Assembly: GCA_033391075.1 (NCBI GenBank)
Contig: JAWPMV010000001.1
Location: 3,968,001-4,032,000, forward strand
Reading direction: 5' to 3'
Source: Bacteroidia bacterium
Lineage (GTDB): Bacteria; Bacteroidota; Bacteroidia; J057
Length of the DNA stretch: 64,000 bases
Shown: piece after piece, positions 63,895 through 64,000 of the stretch
Numbering within the stretch: the stretch's first letter is position 1
Layout: each line of letters starts with the position of its first letter
Notes under the pieces: generated by a model
The model's database searches: none
What the model saw: only the letters and a program-made list of their open reading frames with translations
Told to the model about the DNA's origin: nothing
Made by a program: the position numbers and the translations under genes

Positions 63895-64000
63895 CAGAGG
63901 CCAAAAACATATCCCTTCACTCCCTTATACTCCACCTTCACCCACATTCCCGATTGACATTCGATTTGCTGAATGCCTCCTTTACTTCCTTTTGCAATTA
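63894..64000 (-). CDS. C-terminal end of a bacterial SH3-domain protein (partial)
   Basis: Reading the - strand from the window edge, 35 codons stay open to a TGA at 63896-63894. The peptide includes KGGIQQIECQSGMWVKVEY and ends GYVFGL, the pattern of the last strands of a bacterial SH3 (SH3_3-like) domain, where a Trp-Val-Lys-Val strand precedes a final GYVxG turn. Such domains bind cell-wall peptides or act as targeting modules. The start of the gene lies outside the window, so size and other domains are unknown. Confidence 0.65.
   Translation of the reverse strand, partial: IAKGSKGGIQQIECQSGMWVKVEYKGVKGYVFGL

Noticed and set aside
1-64000. Defence islands, prophages, integrative elements and tRNA genes
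   Set aside because: No restriction, toxin-antitoxin, recombinase, transposase, phage or tRNA signature was found on either strand by reading; short tRNAs could still be missed without a covariance search.

Overview
This window reads as a chromosomal segment of a free-living, probably aerobic member of the Bacteroidota. The evidence is type IX secretion (T9SS) C-terminal sorting domains on four proteins, two long TonB-dependent receptors plus a vitamin B12 receptor, DUF4465 and DUF4249 proteins, many lipoproteins with short Cys lipoboxes, few visible Shine-Dalgarno sequences, and several TAnnTTTG -7 promoter elements. The class cannot be fixed from sequence alone; a Saprospirales- or Cytophagales-like lineage is plausible. 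No rRNA, tRNA, CRISPR array, prophage, transposase or plasmid gene was found, and gene density is high and core-like.

Layout. 0-5 kb: end of a TonB-dependent receptor, small membrane and zinc-finger proteins, miaA. 5-8.5 kb: a cobalamin riboswitch leading a BtuB-like receptor and an overlapping T9SS-secreted DUF4465 protein. 8.5-16.2 kb: copper P-type ATPase, DUF1573 protein, secreted beta-helix protein, TlpA-like thioredoxin, pterin dehydratase, dut. 16.2-21 kb: TPR lipoprotein and an mlaE-mlaF-mlaD lipid-transport operon. 21-27 kb: housekeeping genes nadE, gltA, accA and a cyclophilin. 27-36.7 kb: a PLP enzyme, a membrane J-protein, an FMN glutamate-synthase-like enzyme, a DJ-1 lipoprotein, a GH3 lipoprotein, a PDZ-hydrolase fusion and a single-domain response regulator. 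36.7-42 kb: two adjacent aminopeptidase P genes and a fatty acyl-AMP ligase fused to an acyl carrier domain. 43-49.4 kb: an AraC regulator divergent from a molybdenum hydroxylase operon with one iron-sulfur subunit and two tandem large subunits. 49.5-60 kb: secreted proteins, a receiver-LytS-type kinase, a second membrane J-protein, an FG-GAP lipoprotein, a TonB receptor/DUF4249 pair and a glycosyltransferase-like membrane protein. 60-63 kb: an ECF sigma, membrane anti-sigma-like, Spy/CpxP-like and di-heme peroxidase cluster. 63.2-64 kb: repeat-rich DNA and the end of an SH3 protein.

How it works together. Much of the window concerns the envelope: uptake through TonB receptors, secretion through T9SS, lipid transport (Mla) and copper export. 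Three families of structured repeats lie between genes. The most interesting units are the B12 riboswitch operon, the duplicated molybdenum hydroxylase, the FAAL-ACP gene that has no polyketide neighbours, a secreted protein that is almost only a T9SS sorting domain, and the oppositely oriented 100-bp palindromic repeats at 5.0 and 34.2 kb. No convincing wholly new multi-gene system was found.
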